From: Alphaproteobacteria bacterium
GTDB taxonomy: Bacteria > Pseudomonadota > Alphaproteobacteria > Reyranellales > Reyranellaceae
Length of the DNA stretch: 13,652 nt
Direction: 5' to 3'
NCBI GenBank assembly: GCA_005884705.1
Contig: VBAF01000011.1
Span: 1-13,652, forward strand
Positions 7,102 through 13,652 of this stretch are shown piece by piece (the stretch's first letter is position 1; each line of letters starts with the position of its first letter). The position numbers and the translations under genes were made by a program. The notes beneath the pieces are model-generated. The model saw nothing but the letters and a program-made list of their open reading frames with translations, searched no databases and was not told the origin of the DNA.

Positions 7102-8850
7102 TCACTTTTTCGCCGGTCCCAGGAAGTCGAAGTCGACGCCTTCGTCGGCCTGCAGCACCGTGCGGTGGAACAGGCCGCTATAGCCGCGGTCGCTGCCCGG
7201 ATGCGCCGGCGGCGGAGCCCACGCCTTCTTGCGCTTCTCCAGCTCCTCGAGCGGGACCAAGAGCTCGAGCTTGCGGTTGGGCACGTCGAGGGTGATGCGG
7301 TCGCCGGTCTTGACCAGCGCCAACGGCCCGCCGACCGCCGCCTCGGGCGAGACGTGCAACACGATGGTGCCGAACGCCGTGCCGCTCATGCGCGCGTCGG
7401 AGATGCGGATCATGTCCTTCACGCCCGCCCGCGCGAGCTTCATCGGTATCGGGAAGGAGCCCGCCTCCGGCATGCCCGGCGCGCCCTTGGGGCCCGCGTT
7501 GCGCAGCACCAGGATGTCGTCGGCCTTGACGTCGAGATCGGGATCGTCGCCGCGCTCGGCGAGGTCCTCCAGAGAGTTGAACACCACGGCGCGGCCGGTA
7601 TGCGTCATCAAGGCGGGCGTTGCCGCCGCATGCTTGATCACCGCACCGCGCGGCGCGAGGTTGCCGCGCAGCACCGCCATGCCGCCGGTCGGCTTGATCG
7701 GATTGGCGATCGTGCGGATCACGGTCTGGTTGGGCACGATCTCGGCCGCGTCGATCACGTCCTTGAGGCTCTTGCCCGCCACGGTCTTGGCCGTCTCGTC
7801 GAGCAGGCCGCGGATTTCCTTCATCAGCCGCGAGTTGCCGCCGGCCCAGTGGAAATGCTCCATGTAATGGTCGCCCGAGGGCTTGAGGTCGACCAGAACC
7901 GGCGCGGTGCGGCCGATCTGATCAAACTCCTCGAGTTCGATCTGGATGCCGAGCCGGCGCGCCACCGCGGTGAGGTGAACCAGCGCATTGGTCGAGCCGC
8001 CGATCGCCTGCAGCACGGTCAGCGCATTCCTGAACGCGGCCCTGGTCATGATCTCGCTGGGCCGGGGGCCGCCCGTCACCGCCATCTCGGCGGCGCGCTT
8101 GCCGGTCGCCTCGGCGACCCGCAGCCGGTCGGAATGGGTGGCGGGGATCGAGCCCGAGCCCGGCAGGCCCATGCCCAGGGTCTCGACGATGCAGCCCATG
8201 GTGCTGGCGGTGCCCATGACCATGCAGGTGCCCTTGGTCGGCGCCAGTCGCTCGCTCACCTTGTCGATGTCGGCCGCGGAGAAGGTGCCGGCGCGATACT
8301 GGCCCCACAGGCGGCGGCAGTCGGTGCAGGCGCCCAGCACCTCGCCGTTGAAATGGCCGACCAGCATCGGGCCGACCGGCAGCACGATGGCGGGGCGGTC
8401 GACGCTCGCGGCGGCCATCAGCTGGGCCGGCAAGGTCTTGTCGCAGCCGCCGATCAGCACGACCGAGTCCATCGGCTGGGCGCGTACCATTTCCTCGGTG
8501 TCCATCGCCATCAGGTTGCGCAGGAACATCGACGTGGGATGCGAGAAGCTCTCGTGGATCGACACGGTCGGGAACACCATCGGCATGGCGCCGGCCAGCA
8601 TCACGCCGCGCTTCACCGCCTCGATCAGGTCGGGCACGTTGCCGTGGCAGGGATTGTAGTCGCTGAAGGTGTTGGTGATGCCGACGATCGGCCGGTCGAG
8701 CGCGTCGTCGGTATAGCCGCCGGCCTTGAGGAAGGCCTTGCGCAGGAACAGCGAGAAGCCGGCATCTCCGTAGGTGGCGAGGCCCTGCCTCATTCCCGTG
8801 GGCGGTTTGCCGGTGGGCTTGTCGTTCTTTTTCTTCTTGTCGTTCGTCAT
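7102..8850 (-). CDS. IlvD/Edd family dehydratase (sugar-acid or dihydroxy-acid dehydratase)
   Basis: A 582-aa iron-sulfur dehydratase that removes water from a 2,3-dihydroxy acid to give a 2-keto acid. The three cluster cysteines are visible: Cys68 (YNPCHGN), Cys136 (GGCDKT) and Cys209 (GTCMVMGTASTMG). Lys138 next to Cys136 is the metal-site lysine, and SDARMSG (484-490) holds the catalytic serine (Ser489). The YNPCHGN form and the GACTDCRR segment (173-180) fit the subgroup that includes aldonate dehydratases such as L-arabonate dehydratase as well as biosynthetic IlvD, so the substrate is open. The N-terminus carries an unusual Lys-rich tail (residues 5-8 and 11-15) before the domain starts near residue 20. 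The start follows the flavoenzyme stop by 3 nt, with GGTGAG upstream, so the two form an operon. The protein is full length. Confidence 0.93.
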   Translation of the reverse strand: MTNDKKKKNDKPTGKPPTGMRQGLATYGDAGFSLFLRKAFLKAGGYTDDALDRPIVGITNTFSDYNPCHGNVPDLIEAVKRGVMLAGAMPMVFPTVSIHESFSHPTSMFLRNLMAMDTEEMVRAQPMDSVVLIGGCDKTLPAQLMAAASVDRPAIVLPVGPMLVGHFNGEVLGACTDCRRLWGQYRAGTFSAADIDKVSERLAPTKGTCMVMGTASTMGCIVETLGMGLPGSGSIPATHSDRLRVAEATGKRAAEMAVTGGPRPSEIMTRAAFRNALTVLQAIGGSTNALVHLTAVARRLGIQIELEEFDQIGRTAPVLVDLKPSGDHYMEHFHWAGGNSRLMKEIRGLLDETAKTVAGKSLKDVIDAAEIVPNQTVIRTIANPIKPTGGMAVLRGNLAPRGAVIKHAAATPALMTHTGRAVVFNSLEDLAERGDDPDLDVKADDILVLRNAGPKGAPGMPEAGSFPIPMKLARAGVKDMIRISDARMSGTAFGTIVLHVSPEAAVGGPLALVKTGDRITLDVPNRKLELLVPLEELEKRKKAWAPPPAHPGSDRGYSGLFHRTVLQADEGVDFDFLGPAKK

Positions 8851-8853
8851 GTC

Positions 8854-9966
8854 CTACTCACCTTCCAGCCCCGCCGCCCAGCGCGCATGCTGGAGGGGGT
8901 CGCGTTCGGATGCAATGGTGCGCGCGAGCTCGAGACCCATCAGCGCGCCGAACTTGAAGCCGTGGCCCGAGCAGGGCGACATCACCCAGCCCTTCGCGCC
9001 GGTCTTCTCGACCACGAAGCGCTCGTCCTCGGTCACGGTATAGAAGCAGACCTTGAGCCGGTCGGTGCGCCAGGCGTCGAAGCCCTTGAACAGGTTGCGG
9101 CAGCGCTCGAGCAAGGGCTGGATTTCCTCCTCGCGCGCTTCCCGGCCGGTGTCGGGATCGCCGGCACGGCTGAACTCGTGGTCGCCGACCTTGAAGCCGC
9201 GGCCTTCCATCGGCGGCACCAGATAGAGGCCGACATCGCCGGTCTTCTCGATGATCATCGGCCCCTTGGCCCAGACCGCGCACTGGTCCTCGGGCAGGCG
9301 GAAGTAGATGACGATCTGGCGCGACGGCACGAGGCGCGCGGCGGTGTGTGGCAGCAGACGGCCGACCCAGGCGCCGGCTGCAACCACGACGATGTCGGCC
9401 TCATGCGTCGTGCCGTCAGCGGTGGTGACGCGGCCGTGCTCGGGATCGACCGCGCCGACTCGCGTGTTGGCGTGCAGGCGCACGTTCGGCTGCTTCCCGA
9501 GATGCCGCGCCAGCGTCGCCACGATGTCCTGCGCGAACAGCACGCCGCCGGTATCGAGCCAGAAGGCGCGCTCGACGCCGCGTGCATCGAGCAGCGGGAA
9601 GCGGCGGCGCAGTTCGCCGATCGTGAGTTCGGTCATCGGCCGGCCGATCGCCGCCAGCGTCCGAGCCGAGCGCTCGGCCCAGTCGGCGCCGTTGCCTGTC
9701 AGGGCGAGCGTACCGGTCGCTGCATAGAGCTTGCAACCGAGGTCGCCCCACAACAGATCCCAGGCGGCGAAGGCCGGATCGATCATGCGTGCATAGCCTG
9801 CATGGTCGCCGTAGGGATGGCGGATCAGGCGATGCTCGTCGATCGACGAAGCGAGCGGGTTGGGCAGCGCCGCCTGCTCGAACAGGTCGACGTGATGGCC
9901 CTCGCGCGCCAGGCCCCAGGCGGTGCTCGCGCCCATGACGCCGGCGCCGACGATAATCGCCTTCAT
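8854..9966 (-). CDS. FAD-dependent oxidoreductase, sarcosine oxidase (MSOX) type
   Basis: A 370-aa flavoenzyme of the DAO family, closest in pattern to monomeric sarcosine and N-methyltryptophan oxidases, which oxidise secondary amines with O2 and release H2O2. The N-terminus is a dinucleotide fold (MKAIIVGAGVMGAS). The EHRLIRHPYG segment (44-53) contains Arg49, which corresponds to the arginine beside the flavin in MSOX. Lys259 in GFKVGDHEF fits the oxygen-activating lysine. Cys307 in VCFYTVTEDERF fits the cysteine that binds FAD covalently. SGHGFKFG (333-340) is the family's C-terminal flavin motif. ATG 9966 is chosen because the Rossmann strand starts there; GTG 9978 would add four residues. 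It is the first gene of an operon with the IlvD/Edd dehydratase. The substrate is unknown; an N-methylated or cyclic amino acid is plausible. Confidence 0.9.
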   Translation of the reverse strand: MKAIIVGAGVMGASTAWGLAREGHHVDLFEQAALPNPLASSIDEHRLIRHPYGDHAGYARMIDPAFAAWDLLWGDLGCKLYAATGTLALTGNGADWAERSARTLAAIGRPMTELTIGELRRRFPLLDARGVERAFWLDTGGVLFAQDIVATLARHLGKQPNVRLHANTRVGAVDPEHGRVTTADGTTHEADIVVVAAGAWVGRLLPHTAARLVPSRQIVIYFRLPEDQCAVWAKGPMIIEKTGDVGLYLVPPMEGRGFKVGDHEFSRAGDPDTGREAREEEIQPLLERCRNLFKGFDAWRTDRLKVCFYTVTEDERFVVEKTGAKGWVMSPCSGHGFKFGALMGLELARTIASERDPLQHARWAAGLEGE

Positions 9967-10033
9967 GGCCGCGGACACTCGGTGAGCGCCCGACGCGCGT
10001 CAAGCTGCCGCGTCGATGCAGGTTTGATTGCGC

Positions 10034-10083
10034 GGGCGCCATGAAACTTGCCAAATGGAAAATCTTCGGCGTTGATGGCGCCC
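10034..10083 (+). promoter_or_regulatory. 9-bp inverted repeat in the leader of the cysteine hydrolase gene
   Basis: GGGCGCCAT (10034-10042) and ATGGCGCCC (10075-10083) are perfect inverted copies separated by 32 nt. They lie in the 154-nt gap between two divergent genes and end 37 nt before the hydrolase start. This could be a paired operator or an mRNA stem. Each arm also contains the palindrome GGCGCC. No consensus promoter was convincing in this gap. Confidence 0.4.
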
Positions 10084-10120
10084 AGTGTTTCACAACCGTA
10101 GGCGGGTAGGGGGTAGGATC

Positions 10121-10711
10121 ATGGCGATGACCATGCTGCAGATGTCGGGAATGACTCCGACTCCGGCGACGATGGCCGATGGCGTGTTGCTGATCATCGA
10201 TGCCCAGCGCGAGTACACCGACGGGCTGCTTCCGCTGAGCGGCGTCGGGCCGGCCGTCGCGGCGCTCGCCGGGCTGCTCGAGAAAGCGCGTGTCGCCGGC
10301 GCGCCGATCGTGCATGTGCGCCATGTCAGCAAGGGTAAGGCCTTCAATCCCGCGTCGAGCGGCTACGAGATCGTGCAGATCCTGACGCCGCGCGCCGGCG
10401 AGGTGATCGTCGACAAGGGCTTGCCCAACGCCTTCGCCGGCACCGAGCTCGCCAAGCATCTCGGCTCGACCGGCCGCAAGAACCTGATCGTCGGCGGCTT
10501 CATGACCCATATGTGCGTGTCGGCGACGGTGCGCTCGGCGACCGACCACGGCTTCATGTCGACGGTCGCGGCGGACACGGTGGCGACGCGCGACCTGCCC
10601 GACGCGACCGGCGGGGCCACGGTCGATGCCGCCTCGATCAACCGCATCACCCTGGCGGCGCTGTCGGACCGCTTCGCCTGGATCGTGCCGAGCGGTGCGG
10701 CAATCGGCTAG
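10121..10711 (+). CDS. Cysteine hydrolase, isochorismatase family
   Basis: A 196-aa cytoplasmic alpha/beta hydrolase of the isochorismatase-like superfamily, which includes nicotinamidases, N-carbamoyl amide hydrolases and isochorismatases. The catalytic triad is visible: Asp27 in LLIIDAQREY, Lys99 in VDKGLPNAFAGTEL, and Cys132 in GGFMTHMCVSAT, the last preceded by the usual cis-peptide region. The start at 10121 is supported by AGGGGG at 10108-10113 with a 7-nt spacer; in-frame GTG 10085 has no such site, and the first residues up to about 18 look dispensable. The substrate cannot be told: the metal-binding histidines of nicotinamidases are not evident, so a C-N hydrolase acting on a small amide is more likely. 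It is divergent from the amine oxidase/dehydratase operon. Its TAG stop lies within the end of the repeat element that follows. Confidence 0.9.
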   Translation: MAMTMLQMSGMTPTPATMADGVLLIIDAQREYTDGLLPLSGVGPAVAALAGLLEKARVAGAPIVHVRHVSKGKAFNPASSGYEIVQILTPRAGEVIVDKGLPNAFAGTELAKHLGSTGRKNLIVGGFMTHMCVSATVRSATDHGFMSTVAADTVATRDLPDATGGATVDAASINRITLAALSDRFAWIVPSGAAIG

Positions 10712-10834
10712 AGCATATTCCGTCCGGCTGGCATCAGTCGGACGGAATATGCCCTGTGTAACCAGTATCACCAGTGCGCGCGTTTCCGATCAGTTGGAAG
10801 CGCGAGCGCTTCCAACTGATCGGAAACCGCTCTA
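10709..10834. repeat. 126-bp double-palindrome element with TAGAGC ends
   Basis: The element is bounded by TAGAGC at 10709-10714 and its inverse GCTCTA at 10829-10834. Inside are two hairpins. The first has perfect 14-bp arms (10713-10726 and 10739-10752), extended inward by a G:T and three pairs to a GCAT loop. The second has perfect 22-bp arms (10782-10803 and 10806-10827) separated by 2 nt. A 29-nt spacer between them holds two copies of ACCAGT. Neither hairpin is followed by a T run, so it is not a simple terminator. It resembles the REP- or MITE-like intergenic palindromes seen in many alphaproteobacteria. Both ends supply TAG stop codons to the flanking genes. Confidence 0.8.
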
Positions 10835-10912
10835 GGGATTGGGCAACTCGGCCAGGACGGTGACGGCGGCCAGGGCGACCAGGAGGGCCAACGAACTGTA
10901 CTTGATGAGCAT
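10832..10912 (-). CDS. Possible 26-aa single-span membrane peptide
   Basis: A short frame starting MLIKYSSLALL, consisting almost wholly of one hydrophobic helix (about residues 7-21) and ending in ELPNP. ACAGG lies about 7 nt before the ATG and is a fair ribosome binding site. It lies 98 nt beyond the Flp pilin stop, after the pilin's terminator, in the same direction. Its TAG stop (10834-10832) is the end of the neighbouring repeat element. I do not recognise a family. The clean Lys-then-hydrophobic layout is what a small membrane protein or a signal-anchor would show. It may instead be the stub of a longer gene cut by the repeat. A chance frame is possible, though GC-rich DNA rarely gives such a uniform hydrophobic run. 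Confidence 0.45.
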   Translation of the reverse strand: MLIKYSSLALLVALAAVTVLAELPNP

Positions 10913-10956
10913 GGGTTGCCTGTATCGTTGGTAAAGTTTGTCGCCGCCGTCCGGAC

Positions 10957-10990
10957 AAACAAAACGGGCGGCCCGTCGCCGGACCGCCCG
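10957..10990 (-). terminator. Rho-independent terminator after flp
   Basis: Read on the minus strand, CGGGCGGTCC and GGGCCGCCCG form a 10-bp stem (one G:T pair) around a 6-nt loop, followed directly by TTTTGTTTG. It begins about 20 nt after the flp stop and is the clearest intrinsic terminator in the window. Confidence 0.85.
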
Positions 10991-11010
10991 CTTCTCGACC
11001 GTTCGGTCGG

Positions 11011-11175
11011 TTAGTTCATGTTGCTCGCGACGTTGCTGAGCACGCCGTTGACCTTGGTGCCGACGCTCGTCATGGCGGCGATAGCCGCGACCGCGATCAG
11101 CGAAGCAATCAGGGTGTACTCGATGGCGGTGGCGCCGCGCTCGTTCTTCATCAGACGACGGAAAATGGACAGCAT
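11011..11175 (-). CDS. flp: Flp family type IVb pilin
   Basis: A 54-aa prepilin for the tight-adherence (Tad) type IVb pilus, a fibre used for surface attachment. A basic leader (MLSIFRRLMKNERG) is followed by the cleavage-site and helix motif RG-ATAIEYTLIASLIAV. The predicted prepilin peptidase cut is after Gly14, leaving the invariant Glu at +5 and Tyr at +6. A hydrophobic helix and a short polar tail (VLSNVASNMN) complete the usual Flp layout. The start is fixed by GGAG 7 nt upstream; longer in-frame extensions lack a signal. A strong terminator follows. No tad/cpa assembly genes are in the window, so this is a solitary pilin gene here. Expression is probably driven from the AT-rich divergent region shared with the stress protein gene. 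Confidence 0.93.
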   Translation of the reverse strand: MLSIFRRLMKNERGATAIEYTLIASLIAVAAIAAMTSVGTKVNGVLSNVASNMN

Positions 11176-11284
11176 GTGAATCTCCAAAAGAAAAAACATT
11201 GCCGGGCTCTGCGCTTTGCTCGGTCTGCCGCTTGGTTCTGGGGCCAAGGCGGCGGGCCGGACAGGAACGCTGGGCTTCTGAAAT

Positions 11285-11370
11285 ATGCCCAATCTCAACG
11301 AAACACTGAGATAGTGTCCCTAACATATTGATTACAAAGACTGTTACAAGAATCTGATTGTATCATGTGC
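11285..11370. promoter_or_regulatory. AT-rich divergent control region between flp and the stress protein gene
   Basis: This is the most AT-rich stretch in the window and lies between two divergent genes. It contains nested inverted repeats: ATCTCA (11292-11297) with TGAGAT (11307-11312), and ACACT (11303-11307) with AGTGT (11313-11317). On the minus strand, TTGTAA followed 16 nt later by TATGTT is a plausible flp promoter. On the plus strand, TATCAT at 11361-11366 could serve as a -10, without a strong -35. The assignment of individual boxes is tentative. Confidence 0.4.
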
Positions 11371-11420
11371 ATCATGGCCCGGGCCTTGTTATCGTGCCTC
11401 GAAACAGGGAGAGGCATGTC

Positions 11421-12227
11421 ATGAAGTCAATTCTGACAATGGCCTGGACGGCGGAAGACCCGTCTGCGTTCGAACTGGCGGCTAGGCTCGCCCAGACGTT
11501 CGGGGCGAAGCTGGTGGGACTGGAGCCGCCATCCTACGGCGTGATGAGCATGGCATGGGCCGACGCCGGCATGGGCGCGCCGATCGGCGGCGGGCTCGCC
11601 GAGGACGCCGAGGAGCGCCAGAGGGTCGCCGCCGTCAAGCAGACCTTCGAAGCGAGGGCCGCGGGGCTCAGCGCCGAATGGCGCGCCGCCGACGACAGCG
11701 GCCCGACCGCGATCGGCATCATCGGCCGCGCCTACGACCTGATCGTGATGCCCCAGCCCGGCGCGCTGCCCAAGATGCCGGAGAGCGTGTTCGAGACGGC
11801 ACTGTTCGATTCGGGCCGGCCGGTGCTGGTCGTGCCGGCGCGCTTCGGCGGCATGGTCGGCAAGAAGATCCTGTTCGCTTGGAACGGCTCGACCGAGAGC
11901 GCGCGCGCGATCTCGCTCGCCATGCCGGTGATGGGCCGTGCCGAATCGATCGACGTGCTGAGCGTCGACGGCGCCATGGTGCCGGGACCGAGCGCGGCGG
12001 AGATCGCCGAGTCGCTGCGCAGCCACGGCCTCAACGTGACCAGCCAGCACGTCAAGCCGGGCACGCGCACCGCGGGCCAGACGATCGTCGACACCGCGAT
12101 CGCCGGCGGCTGCGACCTGATCGTCAAGGGCGCCTACACGCAGAGCCGGCTGCGCCAAATGATCTTCGGCGGCATGACGCGGCACCTCATCCTGCATTCG
12201 CCGCTGCCGGTGCTGTTCTCCTACTGA
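11421..12227 (+). CDS. Universal stress protein, UspA family, two-domain
   Basis: A 268-aa cytoplasmic protein with two Usp-fold halves. The start is set by GGGAGAGG (11407-11414), 6 nt before the ATG. The N-terminal half (1-140) is degenerate but keeps the ends of the fold (YDLIVMPQP, RPVLVVPA). The C-terminal half (148-268) is typical: KKILFAWNGSTESARAI, CDLIVKGAYTQSRLRQMIFGGMTRHLILHSPLPVLF. In ATP-binding members the loop reads G-x2-G-x9-G-S/T; here the first part is GAYT, so the second glycine is replaced by Thr240, while GGMT (250-253) is kept. Nucleotide binding may be weakened. It is divergent from the flp pilin, and the next gene begins 6 nt downstream, suggesting an operon. The role is presumably stress tolerance; no specific trigger can be read. 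Confidence 0.9.
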   Translation: MKSILTMAWTAEDPSAFELAARLAQTFGAKLVGLEPPSYGVMSMAWADAGMGAPIGGGLAEDAEERQRVAAVKQTFEARAAGLSAEWRAADDSGPTAIGIIGRAYDLIVMPQPGALPKMPESVFETALFDSGRPVLVVPARFGGMVGKKILFAWNGSTESARAISLAMPVMGRAESIDVLSVDGAMVPGPSAAEIAESLRSHGLNVTSQHVKPGTRTAGQTIVDTAIAGGCDLIVKGAYTQSRLRQMIFGGMTRHLILHSPLPVLFSY

Positions 12228-12233
12228 GGGGCC

Positions 12234-13643
12234 GTGCGCTCCGTTCTCGTCCTGCTGGCGGCGCTGCTCGCGTGCGCCCCGGTTGCGCGCGCCGGCGAGC
12301 CGGCGGTCGACGAGCGGCTGGTTCAGCTGCGCGGCGAGCGCAGCGCCCTGCAGGCCCGCGCCGACGGTGCGGCCCGCGTGGCGCTGCTGACGCCGCTGCG
12401 TGTCGCGGGCCTGCTGACCGATGCGCTGTCGGCGCGCGAGGGCTCCAGCGGCCGCGCGCTCGACGAGCTGCCGGTAGGGCGCCGGCAGGCCTTTGCCGCC
12501 CTCATCGCCCTGAATGACGCCTTGAAGCAGGCGCTGGCGCGTCCTGGCCAGGGCCCGAACGCATTGCTGCGCACGGCATCGGATCGCGCCGCCAAGGCGC
12601 TCGAGGCGCTGGCCGGCGACGACCAGCCGCTGGTGCTGCTGGTCACGCCGCGCGTCGTGCCGCCGCGCCGCGGCGGCGGCGAGGTCGCGCTCGTGCCGTC
12701 CGCGCCGCCGGTGCCGCCGGCAGAGGCCGACTTTCGCTTCCGGCCGGCCGCGCCGCGTGCGCCCGAGCCCGGCGCGACGGTAGTGCGCTACGTTCCGGGC
12801 TTCGTGCCGGCGGCCGACGTCGACCCGCCGGTCGAGATCGAGATCGTCGGGCTGCGGCTCGGCACCGACGCGCCGGCGACCCTGGCCGTCGGCGCCTGGC
12901 GCGGCGAGGCGCGGGTTTCGCCCGAGCGACTGCACTTCTCGGTCCCGCGCGAGGCCTTCGGGACCGATGCGAACCGCGCCCAACTGGTGAGCAGCCTGCT
13001 CGCCCTGCGCCGCGGCGGGCGGCTGGTCGCGTTCGAGCTGCCGTTCCTTGTCCTGCCCGACCAGCCGGGATCGCTGGCGCTCGATCAGAAGCTGCGCTGG
13101 ACGGTGCCGGAGTCCAACACCCTTCTGTCGCCGGAGATCATGGTGCGGGCGGCGGCGGGCGAAACGCGCGCACTGCGCCGCTGCTTCGACGCGCCGGCCG
13201 GCTGGCGCTTCGACAAGCAGCAGCGCCGCGTGGTGATCGTCGAGCGGCTGGGCTGGTTGGACGACGTCAACGATCCGACCCTGAACGGCGGCACGGTGGA
13301 GTTCGCCGCCGACGAGGGGCCCGAGCAGGCCTGCCTGGTGGTCAGCGCCAAGCCGGTGACCGCCGGCGCGCGCACCGCCACGATCGGCCGCTTCGAGGCG
13401 ACGCTGGTCCGTGACCAGCCGCAGGAGAAGGCAGTGCTGAGCGGCGTGCGCGCGCTCGACTGGAACGAGCCGGTGCGCTTGGCGCTCGAGCCGGACGCGG
13501 TCGAGCGCCGGCTCTATGTCCGGCTGTTCGGCGAGCTGGTGCGCGAGTTCGCCGAGCCGATGCCGGACGGCATGCCCTTCCTGCGCATCAGCCGCGAGGA
13601 CAACGTGCTGGTGCTACGGGCCGATCCGTCGGCCGAGCCCTGA
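12234..13643 (+). CDS. Exported protein of unknown function, 469 aa
   Basis: I do not recognise this gene. A GTG start, 6 nt after the stress protein stop with GAGGGG just upstream, gives a signal peptide at residues 1-20 (VLVLLAALLA core, ARA cut). A LLAC at residues 11-14 could alternatively act as a lipobox. Residues ~25-130 are Ala/Leu/Arg-rich and probably helical, with coiled-coil character (DERLVQLRGERSALQARA). A Pro/Arg/Ala-rich linker runs to about 195. Residues ~197-280 (PPVEIEIVGLRLGTD to FLVLP) look like an Ig-like beta domain. The rest to residue 469 is mixed beta sequence with cysteines in RRCFDAP and EQACLVV, which may pair. Coding status is well supported by length, codon bias and spacing. 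It is likely co-transcribed with the stress protein and acts in the envelope. Confidence 0.75.
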   Translation: MRSVLVLLAALLACAPVARAGEPAVDERLVQLRGERSALQARADGAARVALLTPLRVAGLLTDALSAREGSSGRALDELPVGRRQAFAALIALNDALKQALARPGQGPNALLRTASDRAAKALEALAGDDQPLVLLVTPRVVPPRRGGGEVALVPSAPPVPPAEADFRFRPAAPRAPEPGATVVRYVPGFVPAADVDPPVEIEIVGLRLGTDAPATLAVGAWRGEARVSPERLHFSVPREAFGTDANRAQLVSSLLALRRGGRLVAFELPFLVLPDQPGSLALDQKLRWTVPESNTLLSPEIMVRAAAGETRALRRCFDAPAGWRFDKQQRRVVIVERLGWLDDVNDPTLNGGTVEFAADEGPEQACLVVSAKPVTAGARTATIGRFEATLVRDQPQEKAVLSGVRALDWNEPVRLALEPDAVERRLYVRLFGELVREFAEPMPDGMPFLRISREDNVLVLRADPSAEP

Positions 13644-13652
13644 TCGGCGCTG

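Noticed and set aside
7165..10044. A 959-codon open frame on the + strand opposite the dehydratase and amine oxidase genes
   Set aside because: It is antisense to two clear enzymes with intact catalytic motifs, its protein is low-complexity His/Arg/Ala/Gly sequence, and such frames are a by-product of GC-rich third codon positions.
10709..10834. The two hairpins as Rho-independent terminators for the hydrolase
   Set aside because: Neither stem is followed by a T run on either strand; a repeat element fits better.
11427..12983. A 518-codon open frame on the - strand opposite the stress protein and the exported protein
   Set aside because: It is Arg/Ala/Gly-rich shadow sequence with no motif, opposite a clear Usp gene with a good ribosome binding site.

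Overview
The window is GC-rich chromosomal DNA with dense, closely packed genes. The gene set is DUF992, FdhD and MobB, an IlvD/Edd dehydratase, a sarcosine-oxidase-type flavoenzyme, and a Flp pilin next to a universal stress protein. Together these point to an alphaproteobacterium, probably Rhodospirillales- or Reyranella-like; I cannot fix the genus from sequence alone. I see no rRNA, tRNA, CRISPR array, transposase or phage gene.

Left part (1-1977, + strand): a secreted DUF992 protein, then fdhD and mobB overlapping by GTGA. Both are maturation factors for molybdenum enzymes such as formate dehydrogenase. mobB is broken by an exact 11-bp tandem duplication; removing one copy restores a single 159-aa frame.

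Second block (6344 down to 1974, - strand): a family-2 glycosyltransferase, a TPR plus outer-membrane beta-barrel protein resembling Slam (type XI secretion), a possible 28-aa Arg-rich peptide, and a secreted FecR-domain protein whose C-terminus looks like a TbpB-type barrel. This is the most interesting block: it has the layout of a Slam translocator with its own cargo, but the cargo carries a FecR domain and no lipobox. The cargo gene has a 1-nt frameshift near 2253. Its restored stop shares a CTAG with the mobB stop.

Middle (6468-10711): a small secreted TapB/DUF3108-like protein (+); a two-gene - strand operon with an MSOX-type FAD amine oxidase followed 3 nt later by an IlvD/Edd dehydratase; and a divergent cysteine hydrolase of the isochorismatase family (+), with a structured leader.

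Right part (10709-13652): a 126-bp element of two strong palindromes whose ends (TAGAGC) supply the stop codons of the genes on both sides; a 26-aa membrane peptide and a Flp pilin (-), separated by a clear Rho-independent terminator; then a divergent universal stress protein followed by an unrecognised 469-aa exported protein (+). No stretch longer than 300 bases lacks a gene or named element.
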